Source: Antilocapra americana
Lineage: Eukaryota > Chordata > Mammalia > Artiodactyla > Antilocapridae
Direction: 5' to 3'
DNA length: 64,000 bases
Assembly: GCA_007570785.1 (NCBI GenBank)
Contig: ML662449.1
Location: 11,594,822 to 11,658,821 of the forward strand
The notes under the pieces were generated by a model. The model made no database searches. It was not told where the DNA came from and was given only the letters and a program-made list of their open reading frames with translations. Shown here piece after piece: positions 11,168 to 22,689 of the stretch (the first letter of the stretch is position 1; the number at the start of each line of letters is the position of its first letter). Position numbers and translations under genes: made by a program.

Positions 11168-11434
11168 CAGAGAAGGCAATGGCAACCCTCTCCAGTATTC
11201 TTGCCTGGAAAAATCCCATGGACGGAGGAGCCTGGTAGGCTGCAGTCCATGGGGTCTCAAAGAGTTGGGCTCGACTGAGCGACTTCACTTTCACTTTTCA
11301 CTTTCTTGCACTGGAGAAGGAAATGGCAACCCACTCCAGTGTTCTTGCCTGGAGAGTCCCGGGGACAGGGGAGCCTGGTGGGCTGCCGTCTATGGGGTCG
11401 CACAGAGTCTGAAGCGACTTAGCAGCAGCAGCAG
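11168..11434 (+). repeat. BovA2 SINE (two BovA units)
   Basis: Two BovA monomers joined by CACTTTCACTTTTCACTTTC and ending in an AGCAGCAGCAGCAG tail. Exact 11-base TSD TACCTCTTAAT at 11157-11167 and 11435-11445. Confidence 0.96.
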
Positions 11435-11989
11435 TACCTCTTAATACTCTGCCCCTATCTTGCCCCTCCTCCCTTCCCTCACCCCTGTGGTAACTACTAG
11501 TTTGTTCTCTATATCTGTGAGTCTGTTTCCTTTTTGTTATATTTGCTAATTAGTTTTATTTTTTGGATTCCACATATAAGTGATATACAATATTTGTCTT
11601 TCCCTGTGTGACTTATTTCACTTACCCTCCATTTCCATGTTTCTGATTATTATTTTTAATTGAGAATGATTCACATATGATAAAATTCACCATTTAAAAG
11701 TATATAACTCAGCAGTTTTTAGTATATTCACAAAGTTACACAAACATCACCACTATTTACTTCCAGGACATTTTAATAACTCTCTGAATCCCTAGCCCCC
11801 AAATGCTATACCCATTAAGAGTTACTCTGTATTCCTCCTGCCTCTCAGCTCTCAAAACTACTAAACTACTTTCTGTCTCCTTGAATTGCCCATTCTGTAC
11901 ACTTCATGTAGTGAAATCATCTAATATGTATGTGCCTTTTCATGCCTGATTCCTTTCACTTAACATAATGTTTCTTAAGTTCAGCCATG

Positions 11990-12030
<41 letters not shown>

Positions 12031-12240
12031 CAGTCTCTCAGTCAAGTCTGACTCTTTTGTAGCTCCATGGACTGTAGTCCGCCAGGCCGCTCTGTCAGTG
12101 GGATTTTTCAGGCAAGAACACTGGAGTGGGTTGCCATTTCCTCTTCCAGGGAATCTTCCTGACCCAGGGATTGAACCCGTGTATCCTGTGTTTCCTGAAT
12201 TGGCAGGCGGATTCTCGACCACCAAGTCACCAGGGAATCC
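11990..12240 (-). repeat. Bov-tA SINE with microsatellite at its 3' tail
   Basis: Complement of full Bov-tA (12029-12240). Its 3' tail on the left is a dinucleotide repeat. The TSD is TCAGCCATG (11981-11989) versus TCAACCATG (12241-12249), so the microsatellite lies inside the insertion. Confidence 0.93.
11991..12028 (+). repeat. (TG)19 microsatellite
   Basis: An uninterrupted run of 19 TG units. It is likely length-polymorphic and sits at the tail of the Bov-tA SINE. Confidence 0.98.
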
Positions 12241-12465
12241 TCAACCATGATGTAGTATATATCAATACTTCATTCCTCTTTATGGCTGAATAATGTTCCG
12301 ACTTTTTTTAATCCATTCACCAGGAGATTATATTGTTTCTACTTTTTGCCTCTTATAAATAATACCATCATTAACATTGTGGACAAGTTTTTATGTAGAC
12401 ATAGGTTTCCAACTTTCTTAGGTATATACCTAGGAATGGAATTTTTGGGTCATCACTAACCCTTA

Positions 12466-12672
12466 AGCTTCCCTGATGGCTCAGTTGGTGAAGAGTCTGC
12501 CTGCAATGTGGAAGACCCAGATTCGATCCCTGAATTGGAAAGATCCCCTTGGACAAGGAAATGGCAAGCCACCCCAGTATTCTTGCCTGGAGAATTCCAT
12601 GGAGAGGAGCCTGGTGGGCTGCAGCCCATGGGGTCACAAAGAGTTGGACACGACTGAGTGACTAACACTTTC
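12466..12672 (+). repeat. Bov-tA SINE
   Basis: Forward element from AGCTTCCCTGATGGCTCAG to GACACGACTGAGTGACTAAC, inserted in the old L1. The TSD is not certain. Confidence 0.92.
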
Positions 12673-13619
12673 ACAGTAAACCTGCATTTAACCTTTTGAG
12701 GAACTGAAGATCACTTTTTAAAACAGCTGCTTCATTTTACTTTTCTGCTATCAATGTATGAGGGTACTAATTTCTCCACATTCTCTATGACACTTGTTAC
12801 TATTTGTGTTTTTTATTACAGCCATTCTGTTGAGTATGAAGTGTATCATGTTTGTCTCGATTTGATTTTCCTTGATGACTAATGATGTTGACCATCTTTT
12901 CATGGGCTTATTGACCATGTGTATACCTTCTTTGAAAGAAATGTATATTCAAATCCTTTGCCTATTTTGAATTTGGTTGACTTTTTGTTGTTGAATTGTA
13001 AGAGTTCTCTGCATATTCTGAAATTCCTTGTCAGATATATCATTTGCAGATATTTTCTCCCATTTTGTGAGTTTCTTTCATTTTCTTAATTAGTGTCCTT
13101 TGAAGCATAAAATATTTTTTATGAAGTTAAATTTGCCAATTTTTTCTTTGATTGCTTGTGCTTTAAATGTGATATTTAAGAAATCATTGTCTAGTCTAAG
13201 GTCCTGAAACTATACACCTAAGTTTTCTAATACTTTTTTAGTTTTATCTCTTAAATATTGATCTTGAGTCCATTTTTAGTTAATTTCTGTACATGGGTGA
13301 AATAGGAGTTTACCTTCATTCTTTTTCATGTGAATATCCAGTTCTCCCAACTTCATTTATTGAAAAGTCTATTCTTTCCCCCATATTGAATTGTTTTGGT
13401 TTTGATATGATTGTATAGGTTTATTTCAGTGCTACTCCATTGATCTATAGGTTTGTCCTTATGCCAGTAGCACATGTGTTGACTGCTGTCTAGGTAAATT
13501 TAAAAAATTAACTAATTTAAAAAATATATTTGATTGAATTTAGTCATGTAACATCGAAGTACTTAGTGAAGCTCTCTCTGGGGATTTTATTGTTTTAAAT
13601 TTTACTAATCATCATATTA

Positions 13620-14110
13620 ATTTTCTTTAGCTGCTGAAACAAATTGCCACTAACTCAGTGATTTAACACAAAAGCAATTTATTATCTTATGTATCTGCAG
13701 ATTTTAAATCTGACATGGGTCTCACTAGGTTTAAATCAAAGGGTGAACAGGCCTAAATCCTTTTCTGGGAGTTCTAGGAGAGAATCTGTTTCTCTAGGCA
13801 GCTTTTTGCCTATATTCCTTGGTTCACCCCTTCCTTCTTCAAAACCAGCAGGATTGCATCTCTTTGACCACTCTGTAGGCATATCTCCTTCTGGTTCTCC
13901 TCTGCCCCCGCTTCCATATTTGAGGACCCTTATAAGTACACTGACCCACTTGGATACTCCAGAATAATCTTATTTTAAGGTCATCTAAATAGTAACCTTA
14001 ATTCCATCTGCAACTGTAATTCTCCTTTGCTAATTTATTCACAGGTTCTGAGGGTTAGGATGCCCACATCTTTTCTCGAGGAGGGGAGACCATTATTCTG
14101 CCTACCACAT
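13620..14110 (-). mobile_element. MaLR-type LTR (MLT1/MST-like, ERVL-MaLR)
   Basis: Complement of a MaLR LTR. It starts with the complement of the conserved 3' end (GCTGCTGAAACAAATTGCCA, then AAAGCAATTTATTATCTTAT). It continues through AGAGAATCTGTTTC and the GACCCTTATAAG region and closes near GACCATTATTCTGCC. Ancient non-autonomous LTR with no internal part seen. Confidence 0.75.
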
Positions 14111-15204
14111 TCCCACCACAAACTTTGAATCATAATACAAATGTTTTCTGATAGTTTTCCATCAATGTATAAGTAGCTTTAAGATCATACAGCAAGTAAA
14201 TGACAGAGCAAGAGAGGACATAAGTGTTTTAATTCCCTGTATGGTGATCCATTTGCCTTATTTTTCATTCAAGAAATACTTATTGAGGATTTATTAAAAG
14301 ATCAAATGGCAGACAACATTATGCTGCTTTAATAAAGGCATTTTAGACTTAATTGGCTTGTTGGGGTTGAAGATCTCCAACATTAAATTTTTAAAAATAA
14401 TTTTAAAAGAATATTTAATGATGGCTGATTATTTCTAAAGAGCTAATAGTACAAAACTTACTGATCAAGTGAACTGAAAAGTCATCCAATTCACCAGGAT
14501 TGTGATGCCAAGGTAGGAAATGCTAGTGAGGTTGGTAGGAATGGAGCAAAGTGGGGTGGGACACAGTCAAGGTTGGATGCCTGTCCTTGTAGAGGTGCTC
14601 ACAGAATGGACATGCGGCTTTTACAACAAACCCACCCACCAACCAGATACTTTCATCTCTGCTCTAGATGCTTTCTTACTGGGAAAGAGCTTGAGAAAAA
14701 GGAAAAGGTGTCTATGCAGTGAAGGTGGGGGTGGAAACACCTTGTAGGAGAGCATGTATCGCAGAGTTAGTTCATTCATTTACTCAATCACTCAACAAGC
14801 ATAAGCTCCAGGCATCATGCAGGGAGTCAAGAATATAGCTCTGAACATGGCCCGGAACCCCTCATGCAAGCCATCTCCCCAGCTGGGTGCTCCCTTAGTT
14901 GGGTGCTGCCATGCAGGTGATCGGTGGGACTGAGAAGGCTGTGTTCCTCTGCACCCGCCTGCTCTGTCCTCTTTAATTCTCTGAGGCCTCCACCTCGATC
15001 TTCCCACAGGGCATGGTCTTTCCTTCCTCCAAGTCCCTCAACCGTAATGGTCCCAAACAGTCCATTTCCCAGGCTGCATTTTTTTTCAAATAACCATGTC
15101 AGGGTGAGGCAGGAGTATTATGCAGGACTGGAAAAAGCAGAGTAAGGAGGCCTACAAGGCAGGGGGTGAAGGAGGAGGAAGAACCTTCTAGTTTCTCTCC
15201 TCTT
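14111..15204. other. Single-copy DNA with L2-like pieces
   Basis: TCATTCAAGAAATACTTATT (about 14263) and TTCATTCATTTACTCAATCA with AAGCTCCAGGCAT (14770-14820) resemble L2/MIR-class ends. The remainder is unassigned. Short frames here have no recognisable domain. Confidence 0.4.
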
Positions 15205-15217
15205 AAAAGCGCAGTGG

Positions 15218-15396
15218 AGGGAATTCCCTGGCGGACCAGTGGCTAATATTCCACTCTTCCAATGCAGGGGACACAGGTTTGGTCCCTGTTCAAGGAACTA
15301 GATCCCACATGCCACAACTCAGAGTTCGTATGTGCAGCTAAATATCCTACTTGCTATAACTAAGACCCTGGCAGAGCCTAACAAATAAAATTTTTT
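15218..15396 (+). repeat. CHR-type SINE
   Basis: Forward GGGAATTCCCTGGCGGACCA head, CHR body and A/T-rich tail. AAAAGCGCAGTG (15205-15216) and AAAAGGCACAGTG (15398-15410) form an imperfect TSD. Confidence 0.88.
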
Positions 15397-15402
15397 AAAA
15401 AG

Positions 15403-15645
15403 GCACAGTGTGGTGAAATGGATAAAATCTGGTGTCTGGAGGTCCAGGTTGCCTGGGTTCAAGCTTGGGCTTTTCTGCTTGCTGCCTGAGACACCTGAGC
15501 CAACTCAGACATATTCTCTAACCATGTGTACCTGTTTTTCCATTCCTGACATTGGAGGAATAGTTATTTCCTAAGGCTGTAATCATAATATGGAAAAGCA
15601 TTCCAGCAGCACCTAGAACATAATACACACTCATGTTAGCTGAAA
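15403..15645 (+). repeat. MIR
   Basis: Near full-length degenerate MIR: GTCTGGAGGTCCAGGTTGCC, the conserved core TGCCTGGGTTCAAG, then the CACCTAGAACATAATACACA end. Confidence 0.8.
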
Positions 15646-15755
15646 GCATGATTTGAGGGGGCCTCTGCCAATGTGACATCAAGGTAGACCTGCTCAGCTC
15701 TCTGTCTTCCTCTGCAACTCTATCCCTGGTGGCCATGAGTTGTAACAACATCCCA

Positions 15756-16292
15756 CGTTCAGTTGTTCAGTCATGTCCAACTCTTTGCAACCCCATGGAC
15801 TGTAGCACGCCAGGGTTCCCTGTCGTTCACTATCTACTGGAGTTTTCTCAAACTCATGTCCATTTAGTCGGTGATGCTATCCAACCATCTCATCCTCTGT
15901 TGTCCCCTTCTCCTCCTGCCTTCAATCTTTCCCAGCATCAGGGTCTTTTCCAATGAGTCGGCTCTTTGCATCAGGAGGTTGGAGCTTCAGCTTTAGCATC
16001 AGTCCTTCCAATGAATATTCAGGGTTGATTTCCTATAGGATTGACTGGTTTGATTTTGCAGTCCAAGGGACTCTGAAGAGTCTTCTCCAGCACCACAGAT
16101 TGAAAGAATCAGTTCTTTGGTGCCCAGCCTTCCTTATGGTCCAACTCTCACATCCGTACATGACTACTGGAAAAACCATAACTTTGACTAGATGGACCTT
16201 TGTTGGCAAAGGGGTGTCTCTGCTCTTTAATACACTATCTAGGCTTATCATAGATTTTCTTCCAAGGAGCAAGTGGCTTTTAATTTTGTGGA
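15756..16292 (-). repeat. BovB (RTE-type LINE) 3' fragment
   Basis: The complement encodes the degraded end of BovB reverse transcriptase (CESWTIRKAGHQRTDSFNLW over 16033-16272 on the minus strand) and the 3' UTR. It retains the segment missing from the 0.8-kb copy. 5'-truncated. Confidence 0.92.
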
Positions 16293-18883
16293 TAGCCCTC
16301 AGGCAAAACTCAACATACTCAATGTCCTAACAACTTCTAGGGACAATAATGTAAATTTATACCAAATGGAAAAAGGAAGTTTGCCTCAAAGAAACAAATC
16401 TGCAAAGGTTTGTGCAGGGACCTCCTGCAAATAACCTCTGAGGTTATTATGCAGAGTGAGTTCATTTCTCTTTTCTCAACTTCCTGCTTCTAGACTTGGC
16501 CCAGGGGCCTACCTCTGCCTCACAAAGCCCATCTCAGTGTCTTTCCAATAAGATACACCTGTTGGCAGCTCTCCTAGTACATATAAACAGCTCATTTTAA
16601 AATAGAATCCATTTCTTGCTTTGGTCTTTCTACAGTTAGTATTTAGTGTGCTAAGCAGAAAAATAGAGCCATCATAGTTCTTCTTCCTACTTTCTTCCCT
16701 TGTCTGTGCTGATCCTTTTCTTCTGGGTCTCTCTTCTTCCTCTTTTTTTCCCTTTGCTCTTTGTTTCCTTGAATTTCTCCTATGACTCAGATGGAGCTGA
16801 TATTGTCCTGGACTTGATATTGTTCTGAACCAGATGGATGAAGCAAGAGTACTTTCTTTTCTGAACTAGTGCTTGACTGAAAACGGAGAGATAAAGCTTC
16901 TTAGATGAAGAGTCAGAGCTGGAGAGAGAAGCAACAGACTCCAAGGAAAAGACATTCCCTGAGGCAATTGGTTCATTTTTGGAGCAATCACTCTCCAACT
17001 TCCCAGGGTGGCCAGAGTTAGTTTCTCTTAGTTTTGGAATGAAATGCATGATGCTGGACCCAAGTGTTCCCCTGGCCTTCAATCCAGTGTCTTGTATCTC
17101 TGGGTTTTAGGCTATAGATGACATCAGCTGTTTTATTATTTATTGTAAAGTGCCCGTCGCATCTTGGACCCACATACGATGAGTTTTGGTTGGCTGTTAT
17201 TTCCTGAGTCATGAAGGGAGAGGTTCCAGTGTTCAGGAAGCCCAAGAGATGGATGAGGTTTGCTTGACTTCTTGGCAAACTCTGTTTAAAAACGAAACTT
17301 TTCAGTGATATACCCAAGGACCAGGTACAAGGTAGAAGTTTGCTCTTATCCCAGATGCCCTATTTATCTCAGTTGTGGTTAGACTACAAACAGTATTTCA
17401 AGAAAAAGCAAGTAATTTTAGTTTTGGACCATAGTTTATTTTGTGTGGGTAGATCTAAATAGCACCTTTGGACAAAAGGGATAGCTGTTTGTTTAAAACA
17501 AAAAAATCAACTTTCATCCAGCTTTTTTCCCCCTTCAGATTAGTCTCTGAATTTGATTGATTGGAGTTCATTTTAGAAACTGATTTTTTTTTTAACCAGT
17601 TCAGACAGCCATGTTGAGACTTGGCTTCTTGATCCTATGGAAGACAAAAAATAATTTTTCCACTGCTTTTCTGAGTTCTTGGCTGAGACCTCTGTAATAA
17701 CAGACAGAATATCGAGGGAAAAGTTAACAGAAGCTGATTAACATATATATCTCATGTATACATGGGAGACACCCGGGGAAAAATGAGTAACTCTTTGAGG
17801 TGGCTAGAATTCAGGATTAACTTCATCTTAGTAGAGAAAGGAGAGAGGGGCTGTAAGTCTCTTAAGGAGAGTAAATGATTTTTAGGGAAGATGAACAAGT
17901 CTTAGAAGAACAGATGGGAGATAGGATGGTTTGTGACAGAGTCTGGGTGTGGCATCGACTTCTAGTCTCCTCTCTTGTGATAAGGATCAATCTTCTCTGC
18001 TTGATGAAACTCCTGGGGCAGGTGATTTATGACAGCTGAGTTTTTGGAGGGTCTTTCTTTAGGCAGATAAGAAAAGTCTATTTTTGCATTTGCTATTTTT
18101 CAAGTGTCTTCAGCTCAAAATAACCCAGCATACCAAAGCAGTGTGTTTTGATGTGGCAGAATCTGCTACCCTTCACCTTTCATTGGGTGCACATGTACAC
18201 ACACACACACACAGAGCCCTTCATGGAGGCCATGACCTGGGGCGTGTTAGGTTGCTCATTTAAAACAATCCAAGGGACTTTAACTCTTGGATTAATCCAA
18301 GAATCCAAGATTCTTCTCATAATTACTCCTCTCTTAAGTAGACCAAGGGAAAACTGATCAGTTCCACAAGTGTGAAGGAGAGAAACTCTGAAGTTAGAAA
18401 AGCAGATCCCATGAGTAGCTTTTCTCTCTGTATATTTCAGTAAGTATCAGCAGTCAGAAGAGAAGGGCTACTCCCATTATACTACAGCTCATCATTACAC
18501 TCTTTCTAGTTTTTTTCTTCCCTCTGTGGCTTCTTCTTCCTTTTCCAAAACTCTTACCTTTGGGGTGCCCCCAGGCTCCTTTCTTGGCCCTGGTCACTAT
18601 CTGTTTTCATTCCCCTGCTATCTCTTCAGTCTTGTGACTTGACATTCCACTCGGGAATGCAAGAGTGTGCAAAGGTGAAGCAACAAGACACCCTGAAGCA
18701 ACAAGACATCCTTTTAAACAAAGAGAATTTGAGCATATACAAATAGAGAAACATAGAGCAAAGTGGCAAAATGTTACGAACTATTGAATGGAAGTAGAAA
18801 GCATATGTTTAGAAGTGCACATGTTTAAAAAATGGAGCTAGGTATATAAATATCCTCTATACACTGACAACTCCCAAATTATG
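16293..18883. other. 2.6 kb of repeat-poor DNA, no gene called
   Basis: The longest stretch without a recognised repeat upstream of 54 kb. It contains two overlapping minus-strand frames (16780-17082 and 17018-17317), a short (CA)n at 18199-18213, an 18-base tandem duplication (18676-18711) and two inverted repeats described as findings. No exon is confidently recognised. Confidence 0.5.
18676..18711 (+). repeat. Tandem duplication, 18-base unit x 2
   Basis: TGAAGCAACAAGACACCC is followed directly by TGAAGCAACAAGACATCC, with one difference. Confidence 0.97.
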
Positions 18884-19955
18884 TCTCCTGCCCAGACCTT
18901 TCTCCTAAACTCCAGACTCCAATTGCCCTCGTGACTGCTGCATTAGGAGGTCAAAGTAATATACCCCAAACTGAACAGATCAGACCTTCTCCTGCAAGGC
19001 TGCTCCATCAGTAGCTTCCCCACCTCATTTGATAACAGCTCCATTTTTTGGAAGCTGTTCAGACCAAAAACCTTGGAGGCATGGTGACTCCTCCTTCCCT
19101 CACAGCCCACATCGCACCTGCAAGAAGTCCTGTTGGTTCTGTCTGCAGAGTGTATCCAGGAGGCCATTGCTTCCCTACATCCCGGTCTAAACCGCTGCCG
19201 GTTCTTCCTTGGATCACTGCAGTGGTCTCCCCAGTGGTCGCCCTGTTTCTGTCTTGTCCCTCTCCGTCTATTCTCAACTGAGAAGCCAGAGAGACTCTTT
19301 AAAAACGACACCCCCTTGTGTTCCTTTTCTGCTCAAAAGCACACCCTCAGCCAGGGTAGACAAGGAAAGAGTGGAAGCTGAAACCCTTCAACAGCCCTGG
19401 GCGCTGCGTGGTCTCCTTCTACTTCTCTTGTGTCCAGCTCTGCCCTGGTCACCCCGGGCCCCTTGCTCTTTCTGGAATAAGCCCAAGTGCTCCTGCCTTC
19501 TTGGCTGTGACACTTTCCCAGAAGGCTCCTCCCACCTTTTCCAAGTCTTGGCTTCTTTTTTTTTTTTTTTGGCAAAGCTGAGGAGGTACATAAGATCTCA
19601 GTTCCCAGAGGAAAGATGGAACCTGGACTCCCTACATAGGAAGGATGGAATTTTAACCACTGGACTGCCAGTGAAGTCTGCTTACTGTTACTTCTTAACA
19701 AAGCCGCCCCTTATGATTGCAGCCTGCTCTCCACACAGGCTAGATCCATCTAATCTTGCTTATTTCCCTACAGCACTTGCCACCTTCTGTCACACTCTTA
19801 TTTTACTTCCATACTGATTACTGTCTCCCACTTGAATGTCATCTTGGTGAGAATAGGGATGTTTTGCCTGCTGTTAAATGCCCTGTGCTGGGAATACTGC
19901 CTGGCTCAGTATGGAGCCTAGAAGGCAGTAAAAATTGGTAGAATAAGTGAGTTGA
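18884..19955 (+). repeat. L2 LINE fragment, interrupted by SINE
   Basis: Forward L2 3' region: CTTGGAGGCATGGTGACTCC, GATCACTGCAGTGGTCTCCC, CTCAACTGAGAAGCCAGAGA, then the 3' end around GTCATCTTGGTGAGAATAGG. The 202-codon frame at 19209-19817 runs through L2 and a SINE and is not a gene. Confidence 0.75.
19554..19681 (-). repeat. CHR-type SINE nested in L2
   Basis: Poly-T (19556-19570), GGCAAAGCTGAGGAGG, then the complement of the CHR head (TTTTAACCACTGGACTGCCA). It splits the L2. Confidence 0.8.
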
Positions 19956-19959
19956 ATAA

Positions 19960-20895
19960 ACAGTGATACTTTGGTTGTATTTCTTGAGCCAAGAAACTAT
20001 ACTGTGAACTTTAATAGGCTATGAATTAAATTCAAGTCAAAACTCTTCTAAGTTCAGAATCCTGAGCTACACTCTTCTGTTACTGCAGTTTGTTCGTTAT
20101 TTTCTTACTACAGTATGCAAAACTCCCTGTGAATGGCCTCTTCTATGAATGATTTCATTGTTCTTTTTATTTTCCGTATGTTGCAATTCTTGGAACTCTA
20201 TCAATCAAGCTGTTTCATTGATTTCACTTAGTACTTGTTAAGGTGAAAAGACACTACTCAGTATGTGAGAATCAAGGGTGAGTCAAAATAAGAATAATCT
20301 CCCTTTGAACTGTCAGGAATTGAAGTGTCCCAGAGGATATGAAGAGGCACGTTTGAGAACACTCTGTAAAACTCACCCCCACCTCTACATCCAATGACAA
20401 GCCAGGTTCTACCTAAATGTTATTAGTTCCCTGGACCACTATGAAAAATTTCCTTTTGATAAAATAATAGATTTTTCTCAACCTTTCTTGGCTGATTCCT
20501 GAAATAGGAGACACAGAATTATCTTTGTTCTTCCAGAAAGGGCTATTTATGTAATGTGACATTGTTCTTTTCTAAGGTAATTCTGCTACTAAAAATAGTC
20601 TATTCTAGAAGATGGTCCCACTTTCTTGTAACTTAACCATATTCCTAGACATTTTAAATGCCTTTCTTGGTTTCTTAAACTAAATCTTATGGTTTTAAAT
20701 AGTTGAAAGCCCAGTAGTTACTGAATAGAAAAAGCTCATCTTGTCCTTTCTACTCCATCTTTTCTCTTTCTAGTAGGACATGAAAACTGGTGAATTCATA
20801 GAGAAAAGACAGCTAATAAAGGCACTAAAGGGAAATTAATTTTGCAGCAGTAAGTTGAATAGAGGTTTCAAAAAAATATCTGATCCCTGAGAGAG
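19960..20895. other. No gene or recognised repeat
   Basis: AT-rich single-copy-looking sequence; nothing coding. Confidence 0.45.
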
Positions 20896-20899
20896 AAAA

Positions 20900-21034
20900 T
20901 GGTAACATTAATATGGCAAAATCCCCATCAAAATTCTGTTAGTGAATCCGGCTGGGCAAAGGGTATCTGGGAGTCCTTTGCATAATTCTTCCAACCTTTC
21001 TGTAAGTTTGGAATTATTTCAAAATTAGGAGTTT
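20900..21034 (+). mobile_element. ERVL/MLT2-type LTR 3' fragment
   Basis: TGGGCAAAGGGTATCTGGGA, then CTGTAAGTTTGGAATTATTT and TCAAAATTAGGAGTTT, match the conserved 3' end of MLT2/ERVL LTRs. Confidence 0.65.
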
Positions 21035-21208
21035 GGGACTTGCCTGGTGGTTCAGTGGTTAAGAATTCTCCTTCCAATATAGAGAATGCAAGTTCAGTCT
21101 CTGGTCAAGGAACTAAGACCCCGCATGCCACGGGGCAAGTAAGCCTGTGTGCTGTAGTGAAGACCCAGTGCAGCCAAAATAAAATAAATAAAAATGAAAT
21201 TTAAAAGT
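21035..21208 (+). repeat. CHR-type SINE
   Basis: Head GGGACTTGCCTGGTGGTTCA, body, and an A-rich tail AAAATAAAATAAATAAAAA. Confidence 0.88.
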
Positions 21209-22456
21209 AAAGGATTTTTGTTAAACAGTTTGATCCTTTTGGTGAAAGTAGTAGTAAATAAGGCATCAGCATGTATTAAGCATCTAGCAGTTGCTGGGGA
21301 ACACAGAAAGATGAATAACATTCAAATATTATTCACAGTCCGGAAAGGAAGAGAGACATGTAAATAAATGTCATGGGATAGAGAAGTGGGGCATCTCTGT
21401 CTCAGCTTCAACTGAGGTATCAGTAGATAGAGATCAGTGTAATAAAGTAAGCTGATGACAAGAATCCCCTTCCACATGCACTATCTACATAGGAAATGAA
21501 ACATAACTTGTTTTACAGTTCCTGGACTCCTTAAACAGATGAAGTCTATAATAAGGGCAGAGGGCTCAGTCTTTGAGAGAAGAGAATTAAAATGTGACCT
21601 TCTTCTCCCATGCTTGAGGGCTACTCAAAGTAGGTACTGTGGAGGGCTTTCAGAGAGAACAAGCAGAAAACAAAAACCCAAATGGCAGACTTAAGCCCTA
21701 ACCTATTGTTAACATAAATGGTCTAAATAAACCAATTGAAACACAGGGCTTGGTGGAGTCAATATGACCCGATTGGATGCTGTCCACAAGGAATTCACTT
21801 CAAATATAACCATGCAGCTATGCTAAAATGTGTTTCTTCCAGTTGGCAAAGAAAACTCGGACCTGAGACATTTCAAACAGAACACAGAACAGGTTTGAGA
21901 GAAGAGGGACTGCTGTTTTGAGGGTAGTGCCAGAAGACTGCCCTGCATTGGATTGCCCTGCACTTCTTTGCCCTGTCCAGCAGGACTGACCACCCAGAAC
22001 AGAAGAGTGGAGGGGGCCCAGAGGCCAAGAGGCTGAGGATGGAGACAGGGGTGACTCTCTGGAGGAGCAGTGCAATCTCTTGGGCAGGGAAACGGCAAGG
22101 AAGGGGCCCATTCATACCTCTCCCCCAGACCCCCAAATCTGGCAGAGTAGGAGAGGAAATGAGAGAAAATAAAAAGAGCAAATAGAAGATCTAAGTTCTC
22201 CATCCTGGTCCAGTAGGAAGATATACCCTACTTGAGGCTCTGCGCTTTGATTATTACAGGAGATAGAACATTTGGTTTTTGAAATGAGACTGTATTTGCT
22301 ACTTCAGTTGACTGTAGGAAAAGCAAGCATAGGTCTGTCTATTGTGTAAGACTGAGCAGAGGCTTCACAGGCCGACTGGAATTTTCAACTAGTGCCAGAA
22401 GAGGAACTCCATGGAATAAAAAAAATGACAGCATTTTTATGAACATTGATACTACC
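21209..22456. other. Unassigned DNA with a small L1 ORF2 5' piece
   Basis: Positions about 21665-21835 resemble the L1 ORF2 endonuclease region in forward sense (AAATGGTCTAAATAAACCAA, then CTGTCCACAAGGAATTCACT). Overlapping minus-strand frames at 21818-22203 show no domain and are not called. Confidence 0.45.
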
Positions 22457-22466
22457 AAGAAATTAT

Positions 22467-22639
22467 AGGGACTTTCCTGGTAATCCAGTAACTAGGACTC
22501 CACTGCTATAGTCCAGCACAGGGAGCCTGGGGTAGATCCCTGGTCAGGGATCTAGATCCCACATGCCACAACTAAGAGTTCTCATGCCCCAATTAAAGAT
22601 TCCATGTTCTGCAACTAAGACATGATATAGCCAAAAAAT
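22467..22639 (+). repeat. CHR-type SINE
   Basis: GGGACTTTCCTGGTAATCCA head and CHR body, flanked by AAGAAATTAT (22457-22466) and AAGAAACTAT (22640-22649). Confidence 0.9.
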
Positions 22640-22689
22640 AAGAAACTATGGCTAATTTTATAAAAAATGGCATTAATATCATTATCATG

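Larger units (their letters stand above)
10970..13505 (-). repeat. Old mammalian L1 segments (3' UTR and ORF2), SINE-riddled
   Basis: The + strand shows the complement of L1 3' UTR (10970-11640) and then ORF2 (11645-13505, for example TTCTCCCATTTTGTGAG and CATTGATCTATAGGTTTGTC). At least two L1 segments may be joined here. It is interrupted by SINEs at 11168, 11990 and 12466. No open frame survives. Confidence 0.7.

Noticed and set aside
19209..19817. 202-codon forward frame
   Set aside because: It runs through an L2 fragment and a CHR SINE. The amino-acid sequence is repeat-derived and includes a poly-F/L run from the SINE poly-T.
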